A DNA stretch of 64,000 nucleotides from Paenibacillus sp. SC116 (GCF_024733555.1 NZ_JANIOF010000001.1:1854678-1918677), one strand, 5' to 3'; counted from the stretch's first letter, positions 8,914-18,113 are shown. Notes: a model not told the origin generated them from the letters alone. A program made the numbers and translations.

Positions 8914-9264
8914 TTAACCTTCTTCGGTTTGATAAAGGAAGCTCAAAGAATCGGTTACAATTTTATTCACATCTTGAATAACAAGTGCAAGACGACGCTC
9001 TGCTTCGAACAATGCTGTGATGTCAGCGTTCATGCTGATGACTTGGAACAACTTTTCCATTTCTTCCATTTCCTCAGGGTTAGGCATTGCACCAGTCATC
9101 ATTTGCTGTTGCATTTCAGCCTGACGCTTGCGGAAATTATCAAACATTTGTTTCGTTTCTGGTTCAGCAGCAATCACCTTCATCGCTGTATCAACAGCAG
9201 CAGCCTCCTCAGATTGCTGAAGAGCCCGCGCCAAATCGTGGGCTTTGTCATATACATTTGTCAT
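8914..9264 (-). CDS. yheA: YheA, YlbF/YmcA family protein
   Basis: A 116-residue, almost wholly helical protein with the pattern of Bacillus YheA: VYDKAHDLARALQQSEE at the start, TKQMFDNFRKRQAEMQQQMM in the middle and LFEAERRLALVIQDVNKIV near the end. It belongs to the YlbF/YmcA family, whose studied members form the Y-complex that helps RNase Y mature mRNAs; YheA itself has no settled role. It follows yheB on the same strand and is ended by a hairpin terminator. ATG at 9264 has GAGAGGA at a rather long spacing of about 14 bases. Confidence 0.85.
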   Translation of the reverse strand: MTNVYDKAHDLARALQQSEEAAAVDTAMKVIAAEPETKQMFDNFRKRQAEMQQQMMTGAMPNPEEMEEMEKLFQVISMNADITALFEAERRLALVIQDVNKIVTDSLSFLYQTEEG

Positions 9265-9426
9265 AGTCGTTCAAACATTCCTCTCTGTACGCTCATGTAC
9301 GACATCGATGTATCGCCATTCCGCATCTATAAAATTAGTGCAGTATAAATGAGCTGCATCGCTTTTCAATTACACCTTTTTTATATTACTGGATTACAAG
9401 ACGTCTGTCGAACTTCAGATCATGTT

Positions 9427-10605
9427 TTAACCTGCTGCGAGCAAAACGAGAGCTTGCACACCGCCAATAATGCCCCCAAGCAGTACACCTAGCCATGTAA
9501 TAGCTCTGAATTCTTTGCCCGATACGCTAAGTAGAATGTGCTCCAATCGTTCAATCGGGAATTTCTCGACTTGAGCACGAACCACGTCTTCCAGACCGAT
9601 GCTTTTTATAAGCTGATCTAAATGTTGATCAAGCTTATTCACCCCAAATTGAACAATGCGCGGTATAAACGGCTCCCAAACTTGCCGATATCCCTGAATC
9701 CAGTCCGCCGGGCGCAAATCTGCTAGTCGCTGAGCAAGGTGAGCAAATGGTATCACATCGTTCAAACGCTCGGCTACCCACAATTCCGGCTTATCATTTT
9801 CCGTTTCACCGCTAAGCTCTTGCACCAATTCAGCTGGTGTTTTATCCATCCACTCATCAAGCTTACGTTCTACGATGCGAGCAACGGTACGACGAACATC
9901 AGACGACTTTAGCTGTTCAGCCAATAAAGGAATCATACGGCTAACCAACTTGTCTTCATCTACAAATATCGCAGCCATCGTCCCAAAAAATCCTTGCGAA
10001 CGATCTAGCACCTTGCTTAACATGTTCGCCAGCATACGCTGACCTTCAAACGATTGAATTTGGCTGCTTACCGCATTCAATAATGCTTGTGCCGCCTTAT
10101 CAGCAGCACGCGAGCGTACTTCAGACGGCAAACCAGGCAGCAGCTCATGAAGCGAGCGTTCACTCCAACGCTCTGATTGCCACAAATGCGCAATCCCTTG
10201 TTGGGCGATCATTCGCAACTTCTGTTCCCACTCCTGTAAGAGTACGGCGCGATCTTCTTCGCCTGCATCAGGATGGATCCATTCCATCAAGGTCTTCGGA
10301 TTAGTCGCCAATCTGTCTATGTTTGCAGTCAATGTCTGTGTCAGTTGTTGCTGCATACCAGGTTTCTCTAATACAGAACGCAGCCCGTCTGATGTTACTA
10401 AGTACTGTGCCACTACTTCCCCTAGCGATTCTGCTATATCCTGTTTGCGCTTTGGAATTAACCCTGGCGTGAAGGGCAGTTTCCAAGAACCTATGTAGAT
10501 TGGGCGCCGCGGATGAAATAACATTTTGATGGCAAAGTGATTGGTAACACCGCCAACGATAGCCGCTACCGCAATACTAAAAATAATTAATAACCATGCT
10601 TGCAA
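9427..10605 (-). CDS. yheB: YheB, DUF445 family membrane protein
   Basis: A 392-residue DUF445 protein. It begins with a hydrophobic segment (WLLIIFSIAVAAIVGGVTNHFAIKMLFHP), continues with the family hallmark of a short proline-rich turn (KLPFTPGLIPKRKQDIAESLG), has a long helical soluble middle, and ends with a hydrophobic segment (WLGVLLGGIIGGVQALVLLAAG). Topology suggests both ends in the membrane. Function unknown; in Bacillus yheB sits beside yheA and the coat genes yheC/yheD, as here. The start is TTG at 10605, with AAAGGAGTGA 7 bases before it. It is divergent from the ATP-grasp array. Confidence 0.88.
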   Translation of the reverse strand: MQAWLLIIFSIAVAAIVGGVTNHFAIKMLFHPRRPIYIGSWKLPFTPGLIPKRKQDIAESLGEVVAQYLVTSDGLRSVLEKPGMQQQLTQTLTANIDRLATNPKTLMEWIHPDAGEEDRAVLLQEWEQKLRMIAQQGIAHLWQSERWSERSLHELLPGLPSEVRSRAADKAAQALLNAVSSQIQSFEGQRMLANMLSKVLDRSQGFFGTMAAIFVDEDKLVSRMIPLLAEQLKSSDVRRTVARIVERKLDEWMDKTPAELVQELSGETENDKPELWVAERLNDVIPFAHLAQRLADLRPADWIQGYRQVWEPFIPRIVQFGVNKLDQHLDQLIKSIGLEDVVRAQVEKFPIERLEHILLSVSGKEFRAITWLGVLLGGIIGGVQALVLLAAG

Positions 10606-10749
10606 GAAAAGTCACTCCTTTTTACAAAATAGGTCAATCACCAAGGATAATATGTCCTCATATGATACATTAACATTTGCGGTTCACCTGTATGCGCATG
10701 GAGCGCTTACCACACTCATACGGCATCTGTTGTTGGAAGGAGATCCTTT

Positions 10750-12120
10750 ATGTCTAAGTTGAAATTAACGCTCCAAGTTATGAGTCCAGGACTTATGCGT
10801 GAACAGACTATTATGCTCGGTGACGCTTACGTGAAGAAATGTAAAATCCCCGTCAAACAGCCAATCACCCTTTGCTTCGGCTCACTTAAACTACCCATAT
10901 CGGTCACTCCCATTCCTCACTTCGACGGAATTCGAATTAGCCAGCAGCTAGCTATGAAAATGGGGATGCATTCGGGCATTAAGCTGCGCACTATGTATAA
11001 GCCACAGGAGCGAACACTTAACCTAGGCCCCCTTATTGGCATCTTGATAAGCCGTGATCGACCAGATGCACCAGACAAACCATTCGGACAAATTACAACG
11101 TTCTGCACAGAGCTCGTAGAAGCTAGTCAAGATCAAGGAGCCTTCGTGTGTTTTTTTACACCGGACCATATCCAGGATCATGTAAACAGCATAACGGCAT
11201 GGGTTCACCGCAGCGGGAATTGGATGAAGACTGAAATGCCCATTCCGAACATCGTCAACAATCGACTCACATCGCGCAAGACAGAGAACAAACCTAGCGT
11301 ACAGCATTTCATGAAAGAAGTAAAACTACGTTACCAATCCAGCATTTTCAACGAAAAATTCCTTGATAAAACCGAAGTGTTTGATGCCTTAAAACATGAT
11401 CAAAATGTGGCTAAATATTTACCTGAATCGTACCTGCTCAAATCTTTTAACACCTTGAAAACAATGTGCAGTCGTCATTCCCAAGTGTTCCTTAAACCCG
11501 CCCGAGGCAGCTTGGGCAAAGGAATTGTAAGGATTTCTCGTTCGGAGGATAATAGCTTTTATGCCATGTACTCCACTGTAAACGGGACGAGGAAGCAGCA
11601 TTTCCCTAGCCTTCTCAAATTGTTCTCTAGTTTAACAGGCAAAATGAAAACGAATCGCTATCAAATCCAACAAGGTTTGCAGCTTATGGAAAACGAAGGT
11701 CGACCTGTTGATTTTAGAGCACTTGTTCAAAAAAATGCGACCAATGAGTGGTCCATCACCTCAATCGTTGCTCGAACTGCCGGCACTCAGCATTTTGTCT
11801 CCAACCTTGCGCGCGGCGGCACTCTATCCACCGTAAAAGATGCTGTTACGAAATCCAATCTTGCTCCCAACTCTCGAACGGATGTATACCTCCGGCTCAA
11901 AAATGCCTCTTTGGAAATCGCACAAGGTATCGATATGCATATTCCCGCTCACTTTGGTGAATTAGGCATTGACCTTGCTGTAGACACTTCCGGCAAGGTG
12001 TGGCTCATTGAGGTCAATTCCAAGCCTTCCAAAAATGACAACACCCCGCTGCAAGAAAACAAGATACGGCCGTCTGTCCGAAAAGTAGTAGAGTACGCAC
12101 GCTACTTGTCAGGATTTTGA
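10750..12120 (+). CDS. YheD-type ATP-grasp protein, copy 1
   Basis: A 456-residue member of the YheC/YheD ATP-grasp family (spore-coat-associated in Bacillus). Residues 1-95 form the extra N-terminal domain seen in YheD, then a Rossmann-like part with PLIGILISRD, and the ATP-grasp domain from about 200: VFLKPARGSLGKGIVRI (ATP loop), VDFRALVQKN, and GELGIDLAVD...IEVNSKPSK with the Glu and Asn metal ligands. ATP-grasp enzymes join an acyl phosphate to an amine, thiol or similar group; the substrate here is unknown. AAGGAGA lies 8 bases before ATG 10750. It heads five same-strand paralogues. Confidence 0.88.
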   Translation: MSKLKLTLQVMSPGLMREQTIMLGDAYVKKCKIPVKQPITLCFGSLKLPISVTPIPHFDGIRISQQLAMKMGMHSGIKLRTMYKPQERTLNLGPLIGILISRDRPDAPDKPFGQITTFCTELVEASQDQGAFVCFFTPDHIQDHVNSITAWVHRSGNWMKTEMPIPNIVNNRLTSRKTENKPSVQHFMKEVKLRYQSSIFNEKFLDKTEVFDALKHDQNVAKYLPESYLLKSFNTLKTMCSRHSQVFLKPARGSLGKGIVRISRSEDNSFYAMYSTVNGTRKQHFPSLLKLFSSLTGKMKTNRYQIQQGLQLMENEGRPVDFRALVQKNATNEWSITSIVARTAGTQHFVSNLARGGTLSTVKDAVTKSNLAPNSRTDVYLRLKNASLEIAQGIDMHIPAHFGELGIDLAVDTSGKVWLIEVNSKPSKNDNTPLQENKIRPSVRKVVEYARYLSGF

Positions 12121-12135
12121 CGAGAGGACGATAGG

Positions 12136-13293
12136 ATGAATAGGATGAACAGACTGAATCACAACACACTTGGCGTACTGCAAGAAGAATCAACAGCGGA
12201 GCTGCCTTTTACCGAGCCCCATTTCTGCCGTCAACTCTGTATAGCTGGAGAAAAGCACGGCATTCCTGTTATCGTGTTTCACGCTGGATGGATCGATTGG
12301 GAATCTCGCACCGTCAAAGCTTATACGTACAGTAAGAAAGCTTGGAAGTATCAGCATTTCCCTTTACCCAAACTCATCTACAACCGTCTATCACGAAGTC
12401 ATCATGAGCGAGCCGATCAGCAACATTTACGAAATAGCCTGCAAAGATTGTATCGTGACGATGTGGAGTGGCTCAGCAGACCGCTGCCTGGAAAATGGAA
12501 TTTGTACCGAACTTTATCTCGCTTCGATTTTTTAAAGACCTACCTTCCCAACACTTATCCATATCACGGACCAAGAAGCTTATTACGCATCATAAAACAA
12601 CACAATGGATCGGTCTTCCTCAAGCCAAGCGGAGGACAGCATGGACGATCTGTCCTTCATCTCGAAGCTCCTGCTTACGCCGCTTCCTCTCCTTGGTCCC
12701 ATGCATCAATTACGATATCGGGGAGAACGAAACACAATGATCACATTCATACTCCGTTTACAACGATGATGGATGCTCTTAAGTGGATTCATCAATTTAT
12801 CGACGGACGCCAGTATGTGACCCAACCTTATCTGACACTTCTCAGTCAGCAGGAGGAGCCATATGATGTACGCGTGCTCATGCAAAAAGACGGCAGCGGA
12901 CATTGGCAAATTACTGGATCAGCTGCTCGCGTGGGCTCCGCCGGACATCTAACTTCCAATCTACGTGGAGGTGGGCGTGCCGAACCAGTTGAATCCTACT
13001 TGGAGCAGCAATTTAGCCGTAAGCAAGCAGAAAACATGTTGTCTTCCATTGCACACGTCAGCAAACAAATTCCAGCAGCCATTGAATCTTGCTATGGCAG
13101 GCTAGTTGAGTTAGGGCTTGATTTTGGCATCGATCAGAAAGGTCGTATATGGCTTCTCGAAGTAAATTCGAGACCAGGCCGTTCCGTCTTCTCCTTAACC
13201 GGAAATGAGAAAGCCATCCGGCTGGCGGTAGAAAATCCCATCCTTTACGCACGCAATGTAATGGTCCGACATCTTAGGAGGGTTTGTCCATGA
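12136..13293 (+). CDS. YheC-type ATP-grasp protein, copy 2 (altered ATP loop)
   Basis: A 385-residue short-form (YheC-like) paralogue without the N-terminal domain of copy 1. ATP-grasp landmarks are VFLKPSGGQHGRSVLHL, YDVRVLMQKDG, and VELGLDFGID...LEVNSRPGRSVF. Compared with the other four copies, the glycine-rich ATP loop is changed: where they read GxGI, this one reads RSV after HG, losing a glycine. The metal-binding Glu/Asn are kept, so activity may be weakened rather than lost. ATG 12136 is preceded by GAGAGGA; an ATG at 12145 is an alternative. Its stop overlaps the next start as ATGA. Confidence 0.86.
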   Translation: MNRMNRLNHNTLGVLQEESTAELPFTEPHFCRQLCIAGEKHGIPVIVFHAGWIDWESRTVKAYTYSKKAWKYQHFPLPKLIYNRLSRSHHERADQQHLRNSLQRLYRDDVEWLSRPLPGKWNLYRTLSRFDFLKTYLPNTYPYHGPRSLLRIIKQHNGSVFLKPSGGQHGRSVLHLEAPAYAASSPWSHASITISGRTKHNDHIHTPFTTMMDALKWIHQFIDGRQYVTQPYLTLLSQQEEPYDVRVLMQKDGSGHWQITGSAARVGSAGHLTSNLRGGGRAEPVESYLEQQFSRKQAENMLSSIAHVSKQIPAAIESCYGRLVELGLDFGIDQKGRIWLLEVNSRPGRSVFSLTGNEKAIRLAVENPILYARNVMVRHLRRVCP

Positions 13294-14666
13294 GTTTGAC
13301 GCTGTGCAACGTGCATTTAACGCCAAATCCAGAAAAAACATTATACGTATCCACTCCATTGCTTAAGCAGCTGAACTTATCCGGCAAGAAACAAATTCGA
13401 CTGCGTCTCGGCAAAACAAGTGTACCTACTGCCATTAAACCGATCAAAAAATCCGGTAAGCATCTTTATATAACAGCCGGACTACGCAGCCAATTCCGTA
13501 TTCCGAAGGGAGGAAGTGTATATGTCCTTAATGAGATCGAAGGAGGTATTCACATCGGCCCCTTGATCGGCATTATGAGCGACTCTTCCAATCGCACGAG
13601 CACAAGTCCTTTCGGAGGAAGAACGGGTTTTATTAAACAAATATTGCGCACCGGAAATAAAAAAGCATTTGTATTTGCCTTTACTCCACGTGATATTGAT
13701 TGGCAAAAAGAAAACGTCTACGCCTATTTTCTCAACGATGCAGGCAATTGGGTTAGACGCACCGTTCCTTTGCCCGACGTCGTATACAACCGCCTTCCTA
13801 GCCGCAAAGCAGAAATATCTTCGAATATGAGTCAGCTTCGCGAACGCTTCAACCGCAAGCAGATCCCATACTTTAATTGGAGTTTCTTCAACAAGTCGGA
13901 TGTATATGAGCTGCTAGAAGATGAAATGGAGGCTAATCAGCACGTACCCGAATCGATAACCAATCCGTCTCCGGAAATGATTAAGGAGATGCTGGACCGA
14001 CATCAATTTGTTTATTACAAACCGACGGCTGGAAGCCTAGGCATTGGCATTTATCGATTAACTTATTTGCCGAAAAAAGGCTACTTCGCACGTTATACTT
14101 CTAGCGGCAAAAACATTTTGCTGCGGTTTAAACAGTTCTCCAGCCTCATCCGTACACTAGAAGCGCGTCATGGTCGTAATCTTCGTGAATATGTCGTTCA
14201 ACAAGGTGTCAGATTGGTTGAAATAGATGGCTGCCCAATCGACTTCCGCTTCCATATGCATAAGGATGGAGATAACAACTGGGTGGTAGTAGGTATCGGG
14301 GCCAAGAAAGCTGGAAAAGGCAGTGTGACAACCCACGTTAAAAATGGTGGCCAGCTTATGACACCCCAACAGGCACTAGAGCGCGCGTTCGGAACTCGAG
14401 CGAAAGAAGTATTGGAACAGGCAAAAGTGACAGCTATCGATCTCGCCGAAGCCATTGAACGTAACCACCCTCATTTATTAGGTGAGCTTGGATTCGATAT
14501 CGGCATTGATCGAAACGAGCAAGTATGGATGTTTGAGGCGAATTCAAAGCCTGGACGCTCCATATTTAACCACCCTCTACTTCGCGATGAAGGGCAATCG
14601 TCTGTCGAGCACATTTTAGATCACTGCCTATATTTGAGCCATTTCCGCAGGGGGGATGACATGTGA
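13290..14666 (+). CDS. YheD-type ATP-grasp protein, copy 3
   Basis: A 458-residue long-form paralogue: N-terminal beta-rich domain (about 1-90), PLIGIMSDSS segment, then ATP-grasp with VYYKPTAGSLGIGIYRL, IDFRFHMHKDG and GELGFDIGID...FEANSKPGRSIF. All expected ATP and metal residues are present. I start it at ATG 13290, which overlaps the previous stop (ATGA) and has AGGAGGGT 6 bases upstream, rather than at TTG 13284. Translational coupling to copies 2 and 4 is likely. In Bacillus yheC and yheD are sigma-E dependent genes whose products sit near the forespore/coat; that role here is inferred from family. Confidence 0.87.
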   Translation: MSLTLCNVHLTPNPEKTLYVSTPLLKQLNLSGKKQIRLRLGKTSVPTAIKPIKKSGKHLYITAGLRSQFRIPKGGSVYVLNEIEGGIHIGPLIGIMSDSSNRTSTSPFGGRTGFIKQILRTGNKKAFVFAFTPRDIDWQKENVYAYFLNDAGNWVRRTVPLPDVVYNRLPSRKAEISSNMSQLRERFNRKQIPYFNWSFFNKSDVYELLEDEMEANQHVPESITNPSPEMIKEMLDRHQFVYYKPTAGSLGIGIYRLTYLPKKGYFARYTSSGKNILLRFKQFSSLIRTLEARHGRNLREYVVQQGVRLVEIDGCPIDFRFHMHKDGDNNWVVVGIGAKKAGKGSVTTHVKNGGQLMTPQQALERAFGTRAKEVLEQAKVTAIDLAEAIERNHPHLLGELGFDIGIDRNEQVWMFEANSKPGRSIFNHPLLRDEGQSSVEHILDHCLYLSHFRRGDDM

Positions 14667-15772
14667 GCGGCGCATCCCAGCCCAACCTCCCCATTGTCGC
14701 TATATTAACGATCGATGATGACAAAGATCATTTCCGGGGCAACCGAAGCAACTTTGCCGACTTGCTCTTAACTGCCAAAAAAATGGGCTATACTTCCTAC
14801 ATCATCACGATTAAAGATTTGAAGCTGCAAGCGAAAAGAGTCATTGGTTACCGTTATGTAGCGGATAAGGATGAGTGGCGGCAGGAATGGTTCCCGCTGC
14901 CCCATATCTTATATAACCGCATCCCGCAAAGGGAAGATGAAATGCAGCCTGCGGTCAAAAAGAAACTGCAAGATATTATGAAGCATCCGACCATTCGCAT
15001 GTTCAATCCAACCTTCTTCAATAAATGGAAGCTATACAAATGGCTTAACAAGTCAAATGCAACTCGCCCCTACATCCCTCACACCTTAAAGCTTACGAAT
15101 GCCGAGCAGTTAAGTAAAATGCTGCATCTTCACTCTTATTTATTTCTCAAACCCGTTTCTGGAAAAGCAGGTATGGGCATTATGACCCTTCGCCTTAATC
15201 TGAACAACGGGTTTAAATACCGCCTGCGCATTCAAGATAAATCTAAAAATATTTCCTATAACTGCACCTCCATATCTAAACTATGGTCGAGAATTATAAA
15301 ACAGGCAGGCACTGCAAAATATATCGTCCAACAAGGCATAGCGTTAGCTTCGATAAATAAGCGACCGTTCGATCTGCGCGCACTCATTCAAAAAACGGAA
15401 CAAGGCAATTGGGACATTACAGGAGTCGGAGCACGCCTAGCAGGCAGTGCAAGCATTACGACACATGTCCCTCGCGGAGGAAGTATTGAAGACCCCTCAA
15501 AGCTTTTAACTAGTTTATTTGGTGAGCAGGGTTCCGCTCGTATTTTGGCGCGCATTCGCAATACCGCACTAGTCCTTGCTAGGCAGATTGAACAGGAGGC
15601 TGGCAAACCTTTGGGCGAGATGTCGATGGATCTAGGTGTTGACGCAGCAGGAGGCATCTGGTTCTTCGAAGCAAATGCAAAGCCGATGAAGTTTGATGAA
15701 CCTGATATTCGTAAACGCTCCTTGGAGCGAGTATATCAGTACAGTACTTTTTTAATGAAATCAGGCGGATAA
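14663..15772 (+). CDS. YheC-type ATP-grasp protein, copy 4
   Basis: A 369-residue short-form paralogue. It opens with IVAILTIDDDKDHFRGN, a Rossmann-like N-terminal part, and has the ATP-grasp landmarks LFLKPVSGKAGMGIMTL, FDLRALIQKTE and GEMSMDLGVD...FEANAKPMKF. The usual NSKP/NPKP ends as NAKP, still with Asn. The start is GTG 14663, overlapping the previous stop as GTGA, with AGGGGGGATGA just upstream. The lysine-rich N-terminal half differs in flavour from copies 2 and 5, which suggests an old duplication. Confidence 0.86.
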   Translation: MSGASQPNLPIVAILTIDDDKDHFRGNRSNFADLLLTAKKMGYTSYIITIKDLKLQAKRVIGYRYVADKDEWRQEWFPLPHILYNRIPQREDEMQPAVKKKLQDIMKHPTIRMFNPTFFNKWKLYKWLNKSNATRPYIPHTLKLTNAEQLSKMLHLHSYLFLKPVSGKAGMGIMTLRLNLNNGFKYRLRIQDKSKNISYNCTSISKLWSRIIKQAGTAKYIVQQGIALASINKRPFDLRALIQKTEQGNWDITGVGARLAGSASITTHVPRGGSIEDPSKLLTSLFGEQGSARILARIRNTALVLARQIEQEAGKPLGEMSMDLGVDAAGGIWFFEANAKPMKFDEPDIRKRSLERVYQYSTFLMKSGG

Positions 15773-15795
15773 CAACGTGAAGAAGGTGAAGGTAA

Positions 15796-16950
15796 TTGGC
15801 ACAACCGGTTTTGGGCATTTTGACTTTATACTTAAACGAGCATAAACATCTTGAAGAGCGTCACATTTATCAAAAAATGATAACGGCAGGCCAATCCATC
15901 GGTCTTCATGTATTTGTGTTTACGCCGCAAGATGTCGACCACAGGAAACATCGAATCTACTCCATGGTATACCAACACGATAAAAACCGCTGGCTTCGGC
16001 AATGGACCCCTTTTCCCGACGTCATATTTGACCGTTGTCGACTTCAAAATAGCTCTCGTTTTGAACAGCTTCGCCGCTTCCGAAAAAGGTACCCTGATTT
16101 GCTGTATTTAAACAAACCACTGCGTAATAAATGGACTGTTCACCAAGTACTTTCTGAAGATTCTTATCTACGTCAGTTCCTTCCCCAAACGAAGTTGTAT
16201 AGCTCCTTAGCTGACGCACAACAGGTGCTTAAGCATCATCCCCTCATTTACATGAAGCCAATCAACGGTACCGGCGGCAGGGGCATCTTGCGAGTAGAGC
16301 GAATGGCTCCTACTTTTATGCTGTACGTGCAAGGAAGAGATCAGAAGCGCAAAATTATTAGCCCGCAACGTATGACATGGTCACAACTTGCCGCTAGGCT
16401 CAATTCTTGGAATGCTACCGGACGATATATCGTGCAGCAAGGAATTTCGTTGAACTTGCCGAACGGTCGTGTTCATGATTATCGTATGCTTGTGCAAAAA
16501 GACGAAACAGGGAACTGGACATTAACAGGCTGTGCAGGCAGAATAGGAGCTGCCAAAAGTATCACCTCCAACCTACACGGAGGAGGCGAAGCTATTTCTA
16601 TGGATGAGATGCTGCGCAATTGGATTGGCGATGATCAGCTCATAACAGATGTGAAACAGGAAGCAGAGAAAATGGGCATCGAAGCTGCTTCTTATCTTGA
16701 ACGTAAATATGGAGCTCTGTGTGAGCTTGCACTCGATCTTGCCATTGATAAAAACGGAAAGATATGGATGTTGGAAGTAAATCCAAAACCTTCTCGGGAA
16801 GTATTTCAACTTATAGGCGATCAAAATACGTACCAGAAATCATTAATAAAACCTTTACAATACGCGCTCTGGCTGCATCAACAGCGTACTTTAATACGCA
16901 GCAATCCTGAAGATCTTATCCCAGTCGAAGCCGTTCAAGATCCACAATGA
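15796..16950 (+). CDS. YheC-type ATP-grasp protein, copy 5
   Basis: A 384-residue short-form paralogue, last of the array. Landmarks: PVLGILTLYLNEHKHLEER at the N-terminus, IYMKPINGTGGRGILRV (ATP loop), HDYRMLVQKDE, and CELALDLAID...LEVNPKPSREVF (metal ligands). The C-terminus has a short extra tail after LHQQRT. The start is TTG 15796 with AAGGTGAAGG about 5 bases before; an ATG is not available nearby. A 23-base gap separates it from copy 4, unlike the overlapping junctions before it. Downstream a strong hairpin at 17009-17046 separates it from the convergent HAD gene. Confidence 0.86.
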   Translation: MAQPVLGILTLYLNEHKHLEERHIYQKMITAGQSIGLHVFVFTPQDVDHRKHRIYSMVYQHDKNRWLRQWTPFPDVIFDRCRLQNSSRFEQLRRFRKRYPDLLYLNKPLRNKWTVHQVLSEDSYLRQFLPQTKLYSSLADAQQVLKHHPLIYMKPINGTGGRGILRVERMAPTFMLYVQGRDQKRKIISPQRMTWSQLAARLNSWNATGRYIVQQGISLNLPNGRVHDYRMLVQKDETGNWTLTGCAGRIGAAKSITSNLHGGGEAISMDEMLRNWIGDDQLITDVKQEAEKMGIEAASYLERKYGALCELALDLAIDKNGKIWMLEVNPKPSREVFQLIGDQNTYQKSLIKPLQYALWLHQQRTLIRSNPEDLIPVEAVQDPQ

Positions 16951-17008
16951 CTCACAGAGACAGCGATAGCAATCTATTCATGCAATTTCATATTACGTGT
17001 ACATTGAA

Positions 17009-17046
17009 ATATAAAAGGCGCAGACACTCAATTGTGTCTGCGCCTT
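17009..17046 (-). terminator. Terminator between copy 5 and the HAD gene
   Basis: Stem AAGGCGCAGACAC / GTGTCTGCGCCTT (13 perfect pairs, 6-base loop) followed on minus by TTTTAT. It ends the HAD phosphatase transcript; on plus it has no T-run but may still slow transcription out of the ATP-grasp array. Confidence 0.85.
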
Positions 17047-17064
17047 GCACGATTTGTCATGCGG

Positions 17065-17748
17065 TTATCCAGCTTGCTTCTCTTCACTTGTCTGGTAAAG
17101 CTGTACAAGCTCCTCAAAATGCTGAATAAGAACATGAGAACCTTCCAGTTCCTCATCAGCACCGAATCCTGCATATGCACATCCGACGATCCCCAATCCA
17201 TTCTTTGCGCCTGCTTCTATATCCGAAGAGCGATCACCGACCATCCATGCGCTCTTAATGTGATGTTCATCTAACAAAATGCGAACAAGATCGACCTTCG
17301 ATGCGGTCTTCCTTCCGCCTGCACTATATAATTCTTCAAAATAATCCGCTATTCCGTGTGCACGTGCTACACCCTCCACATATGGTGCTGGGCCGTTGCT
17401 CGCAACGAACAACTTCACCCCGTGCGCACGCAATGTTTGCAGTGTCTCTACTACACCTGGATACAATTCGGACCCGCCGCTCTCAAGTCCACGCTCTTCC
17501 TCTTCTAGTAGAAGCACATCTGCTCTACTTCGCGCTTCCTCTGAAGCATCTGGCATAACCCGCTTCCATATTTCCTCTAACAACATACCTAAGCTTCCAA
17601 GAATACGCTCTACCGGCGGCGTCTCTTCTGTATACAGACCTTCTGCACGCAATCGGTCGAATAAACGGTGGTAGGCCGGAATCAATAATGTCTCTGTCTT
17701 GAATAATGTGCCGTCCATGTCAAATATAATTGCTTCTGGTTTCTTCAT
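17065..17748 (-). CDS. HAD superfamily hydrolase, phosphoglycolate phosphatase-like
   Basis: A 227-residue HAD phosphatase. Motif I is FDMDGT with nucleophile Asp10 and acid/base Asp12; motif II is VASNGP; motif III lysine and motif IV WMVGDRSSDIEAG follow. The helical cap between motifs I and II (about 20-90) is type C1, as in Gph, PpaX and beta-phosphoglucomutase. The substrate cannot be read from sequence; phosphoglycolate or a similar small phosphate ester is usual. ATG 17748 has AGAGGA 12 bases before. The gene is followed by a strong terminator and is divergent from ypdA. Confidence 0.85.
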   Translation of the reverse strand: MKKPEAIIFDMDGTLFKTETLLIPAYHRLFDRLRAEGLYTEETPPVERILGSLGMLLEEIWKRVMPDASEEARSRADVLLLEEEERGLESGGSELYPGVVETLQTLRAHGVKLFVASNGPAPYVEGVARAHGIADYFEELYSAGGRKTASKVDLVRILLDEHHIKSAWMVGDRSSDIEAGAKNGLGIVGCAYAGFGADEELEGSHVLIQHFEELVQLYQTSEEKQAG

Positions 17749-18113
17749 ATTCGCATCCCGTCCTCTTCTATCAAGTTCTTCTAGACCCCCTTACTATATC
17801 ATAAATCTTACATAGTCATCGTTTGTATTCAAATTGGCTTGTCGGGTTAATTCTGCTACGATACTTACAATATCAAAAATAACCTTTTGCCCTCTGTGTA
17901 ACGAGCAGATCCTGTTTCCGATCGCTGTTGTAGTCGAGTTCTTTTTGATTTGGGCTCTACAGTTAGAACTCGACTACAAAGGCGAACACTTCGTTTCTTC
18001 AACAGGATTCTGCTCGCTTTTCCTTGGCAATAGAAATTAAACTCGACTTATAATAAAATGACCTATATATTCGTTAGTAAATTATAATTGCATAGTTTGG
18101 AGGCATAACCACT
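17749..18113. other. Intergenic region with structured repeat element
   Basis: This 365-base gap between the divergent HAD and ypdA genes has no credible gene. Its main content is the inverted-repeat element at 17901-18020. The ypdA Shine-Dalgarno GGAGG lies at its right end. Confidence 0.7.
17901..18020 (+). repeat. Nested inverted-repeat element, possible structured RNA
   Basis: Outer arms GAGCAGATCCTGTT (17903-17916) and AACAGGATTCTGCTC (18001-18015) pair with one bulged base; inner arms TTGTAGTCGAGTTCT (17928-17942) and AGAACTCGACTACAA (17965-17979) pair perfectly over 15 bases. CTTTT follows the outer stem on plus. The segment TGTTTCCGATCGCTGTTGT (17913-17931) occurs again, exactly, at 49948-49966, with looser similarity continuing after it. 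This points to a dispersed intergenic element or small RNA family. No coding potential is apparent. Confidence 0.65.

Noticed and set aside
17834..18040. A 68-codon plus-strand frame over the inverted-repeat element
   Set aside because: It runs through both arms of the hairpin and has no ribosome site; structure explains the sequence better.
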